Assembly (NCBI GenBank): GCA_963664595.2
Contig: CAXXOK010000007.1
Coordinates: forward strand, 331,140-395,139
Direction: 5' to 3'
DNA length: 64,000 bases
From: CAXXOK01 sp963664595
GTDB taxonomy: Bacteria; Bacillota; Clostridia; Christensenellales; Aristaeellaceae
Position numbers and translations under genes: made by a program. Positions within the stretch are counted from its first letter, which is position 1, and each line of letters starts with the position of its first letter. Below, one piece after another: positions 34,362 through 44,183 of this stretch. The notes under the pieces were generated by a model, which saw only the letters and a program-made list of their open reading frames with translations, ran no database searches and was not told the DNA's origin.

Positions 34362-34590
34362 AATCGTTGGATGACGCGGAACGCGCCACTCCCGGGCACT
34401 GCCAAAGAGATTGCCGTCACCGGCTGAAAGCGGCAAGCAGCGCAAGGAGACCGGACACCATTCGCAGACAACGCGCCCGACCCCCGTTACAGGGTTTCAG
34501 AAAGCGGAAGCGAGCTGCGGCTTGCCTCAAGCAGGGTGGAACCACGAACGATATTCGTCCGTCCCCGCATTGTATGCGGGGGCGGATTTT
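34362..34590 (+). promoter_or_regulatory. T-box leader of thrS
   Basis: The T-box core AGGGTGGAACCACG is at 34533-34546 (consensus AGGGTGGNACCGCG). It is followed by a strong terminator hairpin (TCCGTCCCCGCAT tgt ATGCGGGGGCGGA, 34558-34586) and TTTTATTTT. Upstream are helices compatible with Stem I, including a CCGGCTGAAAGC segment near 34420. Uncharged tRNA pairing at the core would open the terminator and let thrS be read. The specifier should be a threonine codon; I could not fix it by eye. Confidence 0.88.
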
Positions 34591-34609
34591 ATTTTAGGGA
34601 GGTATCATC

Positions 34610-36517
<1,908 letters not shown>

Positions 36518-36529
36518 CGGAGGCGCCCA

Positions 36530-36895
36530 ATGGCCGAGCACAGTTCATCCGCCGATGTGGACCGGTATATCGCCGCCGCGCCGCCTGCCGTGCAGCCGCT
36601 GCTGCACCGCGTGCGCGTGCTGATCCGCGCCGAAGCGCCCGACGCCGCGGAGATCATCTCCTACGGCATGCCCGCATATCGGGGGCGTCGTGTGCTGGTG
36701 TACTTCGCAGCCGCCAAAGCCCATCTGGGGTTCTATCCCACACCAAACGCCATCGTACGGTTTCGGGATGAACTTGCGCAATACAAAACCTCCAAGGGTG
36801 CTATCCAGTTTCCCTACGCCCGTCCGCTGCCGGAGGAACTGATCCGGGAGATGGTGCGGTTCCGCGTACAGGAAGACGCCGCGCAAAATCCATAA
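36530..36895 (+). CDS. DUF1801 family protein
   Basis: 121 residues. It has the family pattern VDRYIAAAPPAVQPLLHRVRVLIRAEAPDAAEIISYGMPAY, VYFAAAKAHLGFYP and KGAIQFPYARPLPEELI. DUF1801 (YdhG-like) is a small alpha/beta fold without an established reaction; proposals include iron-binding or nucleotide-related roles. GGAGGCG sits 6 bp before the ATG and thrS ends 12 bp upstream, so the two are likely co-transcribed. Confidence 0.85.
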   Translation: MAEHSSSADVDRYIAAAPPAVQPLLHRVRVLIRAEAPDAAEIISYGMPAYRGRRVLVYFAAAKAHLGFYPTPNAIVRFRDELAQYKTSKGAIQFPYARPLPEELIREMVRFRVQEDAAQNP

Positions 36896-36915
36896 CAAAA
36901 GCCAATCAAATCAAG

Positions 36916-37156
36916 GGGCCGCTTGTTCAGGCAAGCGGCCCTCTTATGTTGTAAAGCAATGTGAGTTCATGGCTGTTTGCCGTGTCAGTGTAGGGTAAAA
37001 ACCCTTTCCCTGGGTTCTGGCAGAGCTCCAAAGCCTTGCATTATACCCCCCCATAAAAGCGAGCGGGCAGCGCTCCAAGCGCTATGAAGCGAGCGGCCAT
37101 AGCGACCCGAAAAGAATTTTTAACAGGTAAGGGCCGCTTGCTAAGGCAAGCGGCCC
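36916..37156 (+). repeat. Terminator-nested repeat, copy C (diverged), with both hairpins
   Basis: Hairpin 1 (36916-36941): GGGCCGCTTG/CAAGCGGCCC with loop bases, then CTCTT. The element body is 36942-37130. Hairpin 2 (37131-37156) is the same sequence except for 2-3 loop bases, then TGTTGTTTG. The body is more diverged than copies A, B and D but keeps AGGGTAAAAACCCT, CTCCAAAGCCTTGC, AAGCGAGCGGGCAGCGCT cca AGCGCT, ATGAAGCGAGCGGC and CGACCCGAAAAG. In the AGCGCC/GGCGCT hairpin both sides have changed to AGCGCT/AGCGCT, so the pairing is kept. One of the hairpins terminates thrS-DUF1801 and can also serve the minus-strand transporter operon. Confidence 0.8.
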
Positions 37157-37207
37157 TGTTGTTTGTTCCCCGGGAACAACTATTGTTCAGATGTTAACGC
37201 CGGATCA

Positions 37208-38815
37208 TTATTCGCCATACGCGGCGTTGTATTTCTCCATGCGCTCGTCGATGATCGCCTGGCCGCCGGAGGACAGGTAGTCCGCCATACCGGCATCCCA
37301 CACGGCGTCAAAGTCTTCCATGGAAGCATTGATCGCGGTGTTGAGGGTTTCATCACGTTTTTCTTTCAGCACTTCGCCCATGCCTTCCTCAGCAGCGATT
37401 GAGCCGAGGTTGATGTTTGCAAAGGAAATACCATTCTGCATCGCCATGGCCCACGCAGTTTCAACGTAGGAAGGCTCGACACCGGCATAGCTGAGCGCCT
37501 TGGTCTGGGCGTTCAGGGCTGCATCTCCCTGATCCAGGCCATTGATGATCATGGTCGTGTCAATGTTGTTGGAGGACTCACGCGTGTAATATCCGGGATC
37601 GGGCGTCAGAAGGGTCTTCACGCCATCGGCATTGTATTCCCAAGTGATACCCTCTTCGCCGAATTGCAGGTACATACGGTTTTCCAGCTTCGCCATCCAG
37701 TTCAGATAGAGCAGCGAGGCAAGGGGTTCTGTGTTGGTGTTCGGGAAGAAGATGTAGATGCCGTTGGAGCTGTAGAGCACCTTGCGGCTAATGCCGGCAT
37801 CATTGAGGAACGGATCAATCGCGATGAATTTGGCATCTTCGCCGCGCTGGTCAATCAGCATCTTGTAAATGCTCTCGTCACCCTTGGTGTAGGGATAATC
37901 CCAGTTGGATTCGAACGCGCCTACAAAGCCGGCTTTGATCAGGTTGTCCACAGCCGAATCACCCATGGCATACAGGGAGAAATCCTGAAGGATCAGCCCA
38001 TCGTTGAACCACTTGTTCAGCAGGCGTGCGCCTTCCTTAGCGCCCGGGTACAGGAATTGGCGGTCGTCATAGCCATAGATATAGTTGGTCTTGTCGGTAA
38101 CATCCTCTTCGCTTACAAAGGAGAAGAGAATATTGTTGGCGACCCAGCCCACATCTTCCGTCATAGAGAACGGAACCATCATGCTGGCATCATCGCCCAG
38201 CAGAGTTTCCGCGTTGTCTTTGAAGGCAACCAGCATGTCTTCAAATTCCTGCGTCGTGGTCGGGATTGCCAGTCCGAGTTTCTCCAGCCAGTCTTCACGC
38301 ACGAAGGTATTGATACGGCTCGTCTCAATACGCACGGCGGGAATGGCATAGATCGTGCCTTCGTTCGGATCCAGCTTCCAGGTGAGGTTGGTGCCGAAGA
38401 ATTCGGTCATATCGGTCAGGTATTCGGCATACTCCTCCAGCAGCGGAGCAAGATCCATTACGGCATCCTGTTTGAAGTAGGTCTCAATGGTGCCATCGGA
38501 ATAGGTGTAGCTCACATCGCACGCCGTTCCGGCTGCCAGGTAGGTGGGAAGGTTGTCAGATTCGGTCCAGCGGGGGGTGGTTACAAACTCAACCTTAACG
38601 TTGTACTGATCGAGCATGCTCTTTTTGATGAAGTCGATGAACACGTTGTTGTCAACGTCCCAGCCTTCGGTGTCGCGGTCAAAGTGCGCTACGGTGATGG
38701 TACGGGTTTCGGTAAACTTGCCGTCCACAAAGCCGGAATCCTCGGCCATTGCGAGCGGAGCCATTACGGAAACCAACAGCATCGTGGTTACGAGAATTGC
38801 GAGTAGTTTTTTCAT
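37208..38815 (-). CDS. Extracellular sugar-binding protein (LplA-type)
   Basis: 535 residues. The signal peptide is MKKLLAILVTTMLLVSVMAPLAMAE; no lipobox cysteine is present, unlike many Gram-positive binding proteins. The mature part fits family 1 extracellular solute-binding proteins of the LplA/YtcQ type: NVFIDFIKKSMLDQYNVKVEFV, DVSYTYSDGTIETYFKQDAVMDLAPLLEEYAEYL and GIYIFFPNTNTEPLASLLYLNWMA. The ligand is probably an oligosaccharide. AAGGAGGGC precedes the ATG. It is the third gene of the LplB-LplC-binding-protein operon; the ATPase would be a shared MsmX-like protein elsewhere. Confidence 0.9.
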   Translation of the reverse strand: MKKLLAILVTTMLLVSVMAPLAMAEDSGFVDGKFTETRTITVAHFDRDTEGWDVDNNVFIDFIKKSMLDQYNVKVEFVTTPRWTESDNLPTYLAAGTACDVSYTYSDGTIETYFKQDAVMDLAPLLEEYAEYLTDMTEFFGTNLTWKLDPNEGTIYAIPAVRIETSRINTFVREDWLEKLGLAIPTTTQEFEDMLVAFKDNAETLLGDDASMMVPFSMTEDVGWVANNILFSFVSEEDVTDKTNYIYGYDDRQFLYPGAKEGARLLNKWFNDGLILQDFSLYAMGDSAVDNLIKAGFVGAFESNWDYPYTKGDESIYKMLIDQRGEDAKFIAIDPFLNDAGISRKVLYSSNGIYIFFPNTNTEPLASLLYLNWMAKLENRMYLQFGEEGITWEYNADGVKTLLTPDPGYYTRESSNNIDTTMIINGLDQGDAALNAQTKALSYAGVEPSYVETAWAMAMQNGISFANINLGSIAAEEGMGEVLKEKRDETLNTAINASMEDFDAVWDAGMADYLSSGGQAIIDERMEKYNAAYGE

Positions 38816-38877
38816 GGTTTGCCCTCCTTTTTATTTTACCATAAACACTGCCCGTACAAGGCGTGTTGGGTACCGGT

Positions 38878-39750
38878 TCAGCCCTTCATAGCGCCCAGCG
38901 TTACCCCTGCGATAAAGTAGCGCTGCAGCCAGGGATAGATCATTAAAATCGGAATGGTAGCAAACATCACGGCGGCAGCTTTCAGGGCGTCCGAAGCGCC
39001 CGGCGTGGAAAAGCCCTCCTGGGTTGCGGCATCCAGGCTCTCCTTGCTCTGGATGATGTTGTACAAAAGCAATTGTATTGGATAGTAGGTTTTATTCTGC
39101 GGCATAAACATCAAAGCGTCCGAATATCCGTTCCACCGGCCGACCGCGTAAAACAGCGACAGGGTGGCGATTACGGAGGTGGAAAGCGGCAGATAGATGG
39201 AAATCAGGATGCGCACAGGGTTTGCGCCGTCAATCTCAGCAGATTCCCGCAGGCTTTCCGGAACGTTTTGCAGGAATGTGCGCATGATGATCATGTTAAA
39301 CACGCTGAGACAATAAGGAATCGCCAGAACAAACGGGGTATTGATCATATTCAGATCTCTGAACAACAGGTAATTGGGTATCGTACCGGCGTTAAAGTAC
39401 ATGGTCAGCATAATTGCCCCGTTGATAAATTTCCGTCCCTTGAGCTTTGGGAAAATGAGCGGATAGGCACACAATGTGGTCATGGTCATCGACAGGAGCG
39501 TACACGCGACCGTGAGTATGGCTGTCCAAGCCAGCGCCCAGGTATAGGTTGTGTCTTTCAGCACCAACGAATACGCCGTAAAATCGATATCAACCGGCCA
39601 AAGGTACACTTCGCTGCGGATCAGCGCCTGAGGGGAGCTGAACGAACGGACAAACACGTTCCATACCGGGAGAAAGAAGATTAAGATCATGAAAACGCAG
39701 AGCACCACGACAAAGTAATCCCCGTATCTGGATGTTTTAGATTTAATCAT
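38878..39750 (-). CDS. Carbohydrate ABC transporter permease (LplC/YtcP type)
   Basis: 290 residues with six predicted membrane helices (YFVVVLCVFMILIFFLPVWNVFV, ALAWTAILTVACTLLSMTMTTLCAYPLIF, GAIMLTMYFNAGTIPNYLLF, NTPFVLAIPYCLSVFNMIIMRTFL and others). The EAA loop reads ESAEIDGANPVRILISIYLPLS, which contacts the ATPase. It belongs with the permease upstream (14-bp gap) and the binding protein downstream (62-bp gap). The C-terminus (YPWLQRYFIAGVTLGAMKG) is typical of LplC/YtcP proteins. Confidence 0.93.
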   Translation of the reverse strand: MIKSKTSRYGDYFVVVLCVFMILIFFLPVWNVFVRSFSSPQALIRSEVYLWPVDIDFTAYSLVLKDTTYTWALAWTAILTVACTLLSMTMTTLCAYPLIFPKLKGRKFINGAIMLTMYFNAGTIPNYLLFRDLNMINTPFVLAIPYCLSVFNMIIMRTFLQNVPESLRESAEIDGANPVRILISIYLPLSTSVIATLSLFYAVGRWNGYSDALMFMPQNKTYYPIQLLLYNIIQSKESLDAATQEGFSTPGASDALKAAAVMFATIPILMIYPWLQRYFIAGVTLGAMKG

Positions 39751-39763
39751 TCACTTCACCCCC

Positions 39764-40714
39764 TTACCACAGTCCGGTTTCGCCAAGGCGCTTGGCAAAC
39801 GTGTTGGTGATCAGCAAAAACATCACACCGACAATGGACTGGAACAGGCCAACCGCTGTTGCCAGCGATTGCTGGGTGCCTTTGATGCCGTAATTGTACA
39901 CAAAGACAGACAGTACATTGGAAACATCTTTCACCAGCGTGTTGCTCATCGCGTATGGCTGATCAAAATCGCTGGCGATAATATAGCCCATACGGATAAT
40001 CAGCAGGATGACGATGGTTGATTTCAGCCCCGGCAGGGTAATGTGCCAAATCTTACGCATTCTGCTGGCGCCGTCCACTGACGCCGCCTCGTAAAGCTCC
40101 GGATTGATGCCGGTAAGCGCCGCCAGATAGATGATCGTGTTCCAGCCTACGCTTTGCCATATTCCCAGGAAAATATAGGTCCAAATCCAATGGGTAGAAT
40201 CATCCAGAAACGGAATGGATTCAAATCCCATGTTCCGCAGCACCGTGTTAACCAGGCCAAACCTTGTGGCAAACAGCTGCAGCGCCAGCCCGGAAATGAT
40301 AACCCAGGACAGGAAATGAGGCATATAAGCAACCGTCTGCGTCAGGCGCTTGAATTTCCGGTAAGGCAGCTCGTTGAGAATAATCGCCAGAATAATCGGC
40401 GCCGGGAAGCCCAGGATCAGGTTCATCAGGTTGAGCATGATCGTGTTTCGCAGCGCGTTATAGAAATCCTTATTCGAGAATGCTTTAATAAAATGCTCAA
40501 ATCCGTTGTCTTTGGCCCAGCTCATGTCCCATGCACTTTTTGTGATGGAAAACTTTTTAAACGCAATTTGAATATAGGTCATCGGAATGTACTTGAAAAT
40601 CAAGAAATAGATCAAGGGTAGGGCCAGCATTGCATAAAGGGACCAATACCTTTTCAGATACATACGGGACCGGTACCGCCTGAGTTTCTTCTCCGTTTGG
40701 GCAATTGATGTCAT
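39764..40714 (-). CDS. Carbohydrate ABC transporter permease (LplB type)
   Basis: 316 residues with six predicted membrane helices, starting LYAMLALPLIYFLIFKYIPMTYIQIAFKKF, which is the LplB/YtcP-partner N-terminal block. The EAA loop is YEAASVDGASRMRKIWHITLPGL. It is the first gene of the operon, behind a good promoter. With the LplC-type permease it forms the heterodimeric channel. No ATP-binding subunit is present nearby, as is usual for this importer class. Confidence 0.93.
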   Translation of the reverse strand: MTSIAQTEKKLRRYRSRMYLKRYWSLYAMLALPLIYFLIFKYIPMTYIQIAFKKFSITKSAWDMSWAKDNGFEHFIKAFSNKDFYNALRNTIMLNLMNLILGFPAPIILAIILNELPYRKFKRLTQTVAYMPHFLSWVIISGLALQLFATRFGLVNTVLRNMGFESIPFLDDSTHWIWTYIFLGIWQSVGWNTIIYLAALTGINPELYEAASVDGASRMRKIWHITLPGLKSTIVILLIIRMGYIIASDFDQPYAMSNTLVKDVSNVLSVFVYNYGIKGTQQSLATAVGLFQSIVGVMFLLITNTFAKRLGETGLW

Positions 40715-40870
40715 TTTTCTCGTCCTTCACATTGAATCTACTGAACCAAGAACGGTTCCGTGTCTGGTTTTACGCATTGTGCCCGCGCACATTTTTAAGT
40801 GGATAATGTATGTTAGTATGTAACCAACATCCTGCCTAAAAATCGGGTGATATCTTATTCCAATATCAAC

Positions 40871-40899
40871 AGTATAATTTTACTCATAGAATAAGTCAA
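40871..40899 (-). promoter_or_regulatory. Promoter of the sugar transporter operon
   Basis: Minus strand TTGACT, 17 bp, TATACT. It lies ~155 bp before the first permease gene, leaving a leader that contains TGTTGGTTACATACTAACA, an imperfect inverted repeat that could be a regulator site. Confidence 0.7.
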
Positions 40900-41091
40900 T
40901 ACTTTCCGGCATTCTTTCTCGTGAATTTATGAAAACTTAACTTTTGCTCGATTACTCTCGGCATTACCGAATTGCTTCTGCACAAGTGCGCTGTCGGCCA
41001 TTTGCTACTTCTCTAAGTACCTTCTCTTCCGTCCGTTATGCAACGCATGAATGATAGCACTGCCCATCCGCACAGGTGAAAACGCAAAGAA

Positions 41092-41122
41092 ATACAGCGG
41101 GAACCGACGGTTCCCGCTGTAT
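41092..41122. terminator. Bidirectional terminator downstream of degV
   Basis: A perfect 14-bp stem (ATACAGCGGGAACC / GGTTCCCGCTGTAT, loop GAC) is followed by CTTTTT on the plus strand and preceded by AAA on the other side. It ends the degV transcript. Bases 40900-41091 hold nothing recognisable. Confidence 0.85.
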
Positions 41123-41144
41123 CTTTTTGCACTTATCTATTCTT

Positions 41145-42032
41145 TTAGTCTACCCGCTCCTTGCCCCAGAAAAACAGGGCAACCGTGCCAGGGCCCGTAT
41201 GGCTGCCGATGGTGGTGCCGATATCGTGAATCACGGGCTCGCCGGTAAGCTTGGGGAAGGTAGCCTTCACCAGCTCCGCTACAGCCTGCGCATCTTCCAT
41301 GCAATAGGATTGGGACAGAAAGCATTTCCCCGTATAGCTCAGCCCGTCCGTGGCATTATCCACCATCCGGTTAACGATTTCCTTGATTACCTTATGCTTG
41401 GAGCGCACTTTGGCGCGCGGCACCAGCCTGCCGTTATGATCCACGTTCATCAGCGGGCAGATCTTCATCAGTGTGCCCACAAACCCTGCCGTTTTCGAAA
41501 TACGGCCGCCCTTAATAAAAAAGGTGAGATCAGTGGAGAAAAACCAATGATGCATTTTCAGCTTGTTCTCTTCTACCCAGGCATGCACTTCGTCAATCGA
41601 AAGACCTTCGTCGCGCATATCCGCCAGCTTATCCATCAGCAGGCCATAGCCCGAGGATGCCGCCAGCGAATCCACAACATAAATCTTTCTGTCTGGGTAT
41701 CTTTCCTTCAGACTTTCCGCGGCGATCACGGCGGAGTTATAGGAGCCGGAAATCCCCGATGACAGCGTGAGGTGCAGAATATCCTTGCCATCTTCCAGGA
41801 AGTTAGTAAAATACGCTTCGTACTCATCGGCGTTTACCTGGGATGTGCTGGTTTCCGCCCCATTGATCATGCGCTCGTAAAACTCGTCAAACGGCATGGA
41901 TTTTCCCAAATCATCATTCATCTGCACACCGTCGATGGAATAATGAAAACAGATATATTGGATATTCCGGGCAATAAACTCTTCTTGTGACAAATCGGCC
42001 GTGGAACAGCAGCTGAGAATATATTCGTTCAC
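41145..42032 (-). CDS. DegV family fatty-acid-binding protein
   Basis: 295 residues. DegV/FakB proteins bind a fatty acid and present it to FakA kinase for phosphorylation. Visible signatures: ILSCCSTADLSQEEF at the start, TSTSQVNADEYEAYF (TSQP-like block), ILHLTLSSGISGSYNSAVIAAE, YVVDSLAASSGYGLL, FLIKGGRIS-like FFIKGGRISKTAGFVG and IGTTIGSHTGPGTVALFF. The start is GTG at 42032, behind GAGGAGGGC with 8-bp spacing. It is monocistronic and next to an insertion sequence. Confidence 0.92.
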   Translation of the reverse strand: MNEYILSCCSTADLSQEEFIARNIQYICFHYSIDGVQMNDDLGKSMPFDEFYERMINGAETSTSQVNADEYEAYFTNFLEDGKDILHLTLSSGISGSYNSAVIAAESLKERYPDRKIYVVDSLAASSGYGLLMDKLADMRDEGLSIDEVHAWVEENKLKMHHWFFSTDLTFFIKGGRISKTAGFVGTLMKICPLMNVDHNGRLVPRAKVRSKHKVIKEIVNRMVDNATDGLSYTGKCFLSQSYCMEDAQAVAELVKATFPKLTGEPVIHDIGTTIGSHTGPGTVALFFWGKERVD

Positions 42033-42132
42033 GGTATCCGCCCTCCTCAACAGTATCGGTATGGGTTATGGTCTATCATACCAAAGTTTACGCGAAAAAG
42101 CAATTTGCTACGCGCACATACGGCAAAAACTG

Positions 42133-43190
42133 TGTAGGTTTGTCAAACATATTGGACAGAATGGTTACGAAAGAAGTCCAAAGGGGATAACCAGTCAAGT
42201 GGACGCATGGGAAGCATGTTGCTTCTGGATTGGTGGGCAGCGAGCTGCCCACCAAAATCGGCGAGGGAGTAAAACGAGTGGGAAGCATAGAACCGCTTCT
42301 GGTCCTCGCGGTGGCTGCGCTCCACCTTGCCGTTGTGCCTTGGTGTGTAGGGGCGGATCAGCTTGTGCCGTATCCCGTAACGTGCCAGCGTCGTTTCAAA
42401 GAGCGTTGGAATATTCCGCTTGCTGCTGGAAAACCGGTTGGTAAACTCAAATCCATTGTCTGTTTGCACACATTGAACCGCTATTCCTCGCCGCTCAAAC
42501 CAAGCAATGGCACGCTCTGCGAAATCAGCGGACGAGTAAGTACTCTGTTCCTCGTAAGCGCCCAGAAACCGCAACCTGGTCTTCTCATCGATGGCGGTGT
42601 ACTGATACAAACGCAGACCGGAATTGGCGATACAGCGTATGGGAACCACCTTCACGTCTACCTGAATGCGCTCCCCCGGGTAACGCATTTGCTCATAAGG
42701 CTTGGGAATACACTTTCGTTTTGGCTTCTCCTTTGGAAACATGCCTTTACGCTGCATCACCCGGTACAGGCTCTCCGGCCTGCGGGTATACCCTCTTTTT
42801 CGCAATCGGAACCACAACTCAGTCAAACCAAGCCTTGGGTTTCTTCGCCGCATATCCGTGATGAGCTTGATCTCGGCTTCCGTGTGTTGGTTTGGATGAT
42901 AATGCGGGCGTTTGGACCGTGGACGAAGAGATTCAATACTGCCGTCGTAACGGTTGAGCCAGAAGTAGATGTAGGATCGGCTTTTGTTGTACTTCCTGCC
43001 CGCACGGCTTACGCCATATTTCTGTGCGTAGTGGATCAGGGATTGCCGATACTTCATATCCTGCGTTATACTGTCCATGAAGGATGAGGCTCCTTTCAGC
43101 TTGTGTTGCCGCAACTCCACTATAACTGATCTTGCTTCGTCCTTCCTCCTTTTTTCCTCCACATTGTCCAAGATGTATTGTAAACCTACA
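42133..43190 (-). mobile_element. Insertion sequence with 25-bp target duplication
   Basis: The 1,058-bp element begins TGTAGGTTTGTCAAACATAT and ends with a sequence whose complement is TGTAGGTTTACAATACAT, so the terminal repeats match over ~25 bp with few changes, including a shared TTGGACA. It is flanked by identical 25-bp repeats (42108-42132 and 43191-43215, starting CTACGCGCACATACGG). A 25-bp duplication is long for IS481/IS3-like elements and points to an IS1202-like or related group. It carries one intact transposase gene and lies 84 bp before the tRNA-Lys promoter. Confidence 0.9.
42143..43171 (-). CDS. DDE (rve-type) transposase
   Basis: 342 residues. N-terminal helix-turn-helix (YAQKYGVSRAGRKYNKSRSYIYFWLNRYDG), a second HTH (RNPRLGLTELWFRLRKRGYTR), then the integrase core with DDE residues in RIQVDVKVVP, VQTDNGFEFTNR and TPRHNGKVERSHREDQ. 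The C-terminus has RSNMLPMRPLDWLSPLDFF. It looks intact. Similar proteins are generally labelled IS481-like; the long target duplication suggests a separate group. Confidence 0.9.
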   Translation of the reverse strand: MDNVEEKRRKDEARSVIVELRQHKLKGASSFMDSITQDMKYRQSLIHYAQKYGVSRAGRKYNKSRSYIYFWLNRYDGSIESLRPRSKRPHYHPNQHTEAEIKLITDMRRRNPRLGLTELWFRLRKRGYTRRPESLYRVMQRKGMFPKEKPKRKCIPKPYEQMRYPGERIQVDVKVVPIRCIANSGLRLYQYTAIDEKTRLRFLGAYEEQSTYSSADFAERAIAWFERRGIAVQCVQTDNGFEFTNRFSSSKRNIPTLFETTLARYGIRHKLIRPYTPRHNGKVERSHREDQKRFYASHSFYSLADFGGQLAAHQSRSNMLPMRPLDWLSPLDFFRNHSVQYV

Positions 43191-43273
43191 CTACGCGCAC
43201 ATACGGCAAAAACTGCCGTCCGTTATCGTGCTATGAAATTTCTCATCAATGCGTATCCATATTGAATAAATGA

Positions 43274-43302
43274 TTGACAAATTCTTGTCTTGCCGGTATA
43301 AT
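43274..43302 (+). promoter_or_regulatory. Consensus promoter of the tRNA-Lys gene
   Basis: TTGACA (43274-43279), 17 bp, TATAAT (43297-43302). A perfect consensus promoter 24 bp before the mature tRNA 5' end. Confidence 0.9.
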
Positions 43303-43325
43303 ACATTTTGCTGTTTACAGCGACT

Positions 43326-43401
43326 GACCCATTAGCTCAGTTGGCAGAGCACCTGACTTTTAATCAGGGTGTCCCGCGTTCGAGTCGCGGATGGGTCACC
43401 A
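43326..43401 (+). tRNA. tRNA-Lys (anticodon UUU)
   Basis: 76 nt with an encoded CCA. Acceptor stem GACCCAT/ATGGGTC, D-loop AGCTCAGTTGGCAGAGC, anticodon stem CCTGA/TCAGG with loop CTTTTAA (anticodon TTT), and T-arm GCGTTCGAGTCGC. All arms pair. Confidence 0.97.
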
Positions 43402-43404
43402 CAG

Positions 43405-43440
43405 AAAACCCGTTGCGGCCTAAGGCTTCAACGGGTTTTT
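43405..43440 (+). terminator. Terminator of tRNA-Lys
   Basis: AAAACCCGTTG pairs with CAACGGGTTTT and is followed by a T-run, directly after the tRNA. Confidence 0.9.
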
Positions 43441-43591
43441 ACTATAAAATACGAATGAGAATAAACGAAAGAAGACGTGTTTGAACTATATCGAAAGGGT
43501 CAAATAGAGGGTCAGGCTACAGAGGGTAGAAAATCATGTAGAATAAATCAAAATACTTTGTAACGGAAAGGAACAGAGCATTGTAACGCCC

Positions 43592-43750
43592 ATGCGCTAT
43601 TCGCTGGAAATGTGGTTGAAGGAAAATCACATCTAATATGTTAAAGACTTCCACACCTATTATGTTGTCGATGAAAACGGCAGGCACACGGGGGAAGTGT
43701 ACGCAGAATTGAACGCCGTTCCAACTGATGATTCGATAACTCTTAAATAG
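43592..43750 (+). pseudogene. Small gene interrupted by an in-frame stop
   Basis: Reads MRYSLEMWLKENHI, stop (TAA), then YVKDFHTYYVVDENGRHTGE, VYAELNAVPTDDSITLK and stop in the same frame. Both parts are protein-like and continuous across the stop. The family was not recognised. It lies in the AT-rich region after tRNA-Lys, where other remnants occur. Confidence 0.5.
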
Positions 43751-43877
43751 AACTCCCCTGTTCGCTGTTACTTACACAGTGCGCAATTGTTTATGAGCAT
43801 AGGGGGTCGAACCCAAACCGGCTATTTTTCTCGTCAGGTGTTTGTTCTGAAATATACGAAATATAAAGGTTTCTCAG

Positions 43878-44147
43878 ATGTATTGGAATGCGCATACTTT
43901 GGTGTCGCAAGTAAAAGTGTGGTATTCTAAAATAGAGTTCCCAAAAGCCTTTCGCCAAGTGGCGAATAAGGGCTCTGATCTTTCAGGCTTCTTACAATAT
44001 CTCGGCTATTGTTACGACTGTGTAAAATTGGCGTCTAGCAATATTATTATTTTTACTATAGACGAAAGATGCAAAATTGAGGTAAGATTAATAATAAATA
44101 CTTTTTCTTCACGACAACGCTTCCCCAAATTATCACTGCTTATGTAA
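43878..44147 (+). CDS. Hypothetical small protein in the island
   Basis: An 89-residue frame starting MYWNAHTLVSQVKVWYSKIE with AAAGG 8 bp upstream. There is no recognised domain, signal or membrane helix. It lies just before the PARIS-like pair in the AT-rich segment and may be a remnant rather than a working gene. Confidence 0.3.
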   Translation: MYWNAHTLVSQVKVWYSKIEFPKAFRQVANKGSDLSGFLQYLGYCYDCVKLASSNIIIFTIDERCKIEVRLIINTFSSRQRFPKLSLLM

Positions 44148-44183
44148 CTAATGCAGTACAGATAATATAAAAGGAGGGTGATC

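Noticed and set aside
43801..43830. Possible tRNA 3'-end fragment (GGGTCGAACCC) marking an integration site
   Set aside because: It does not match the tRNA-Lys 3' end beyond a few bases and cannot be folded as a T-arm with flanking acceptor sequence.
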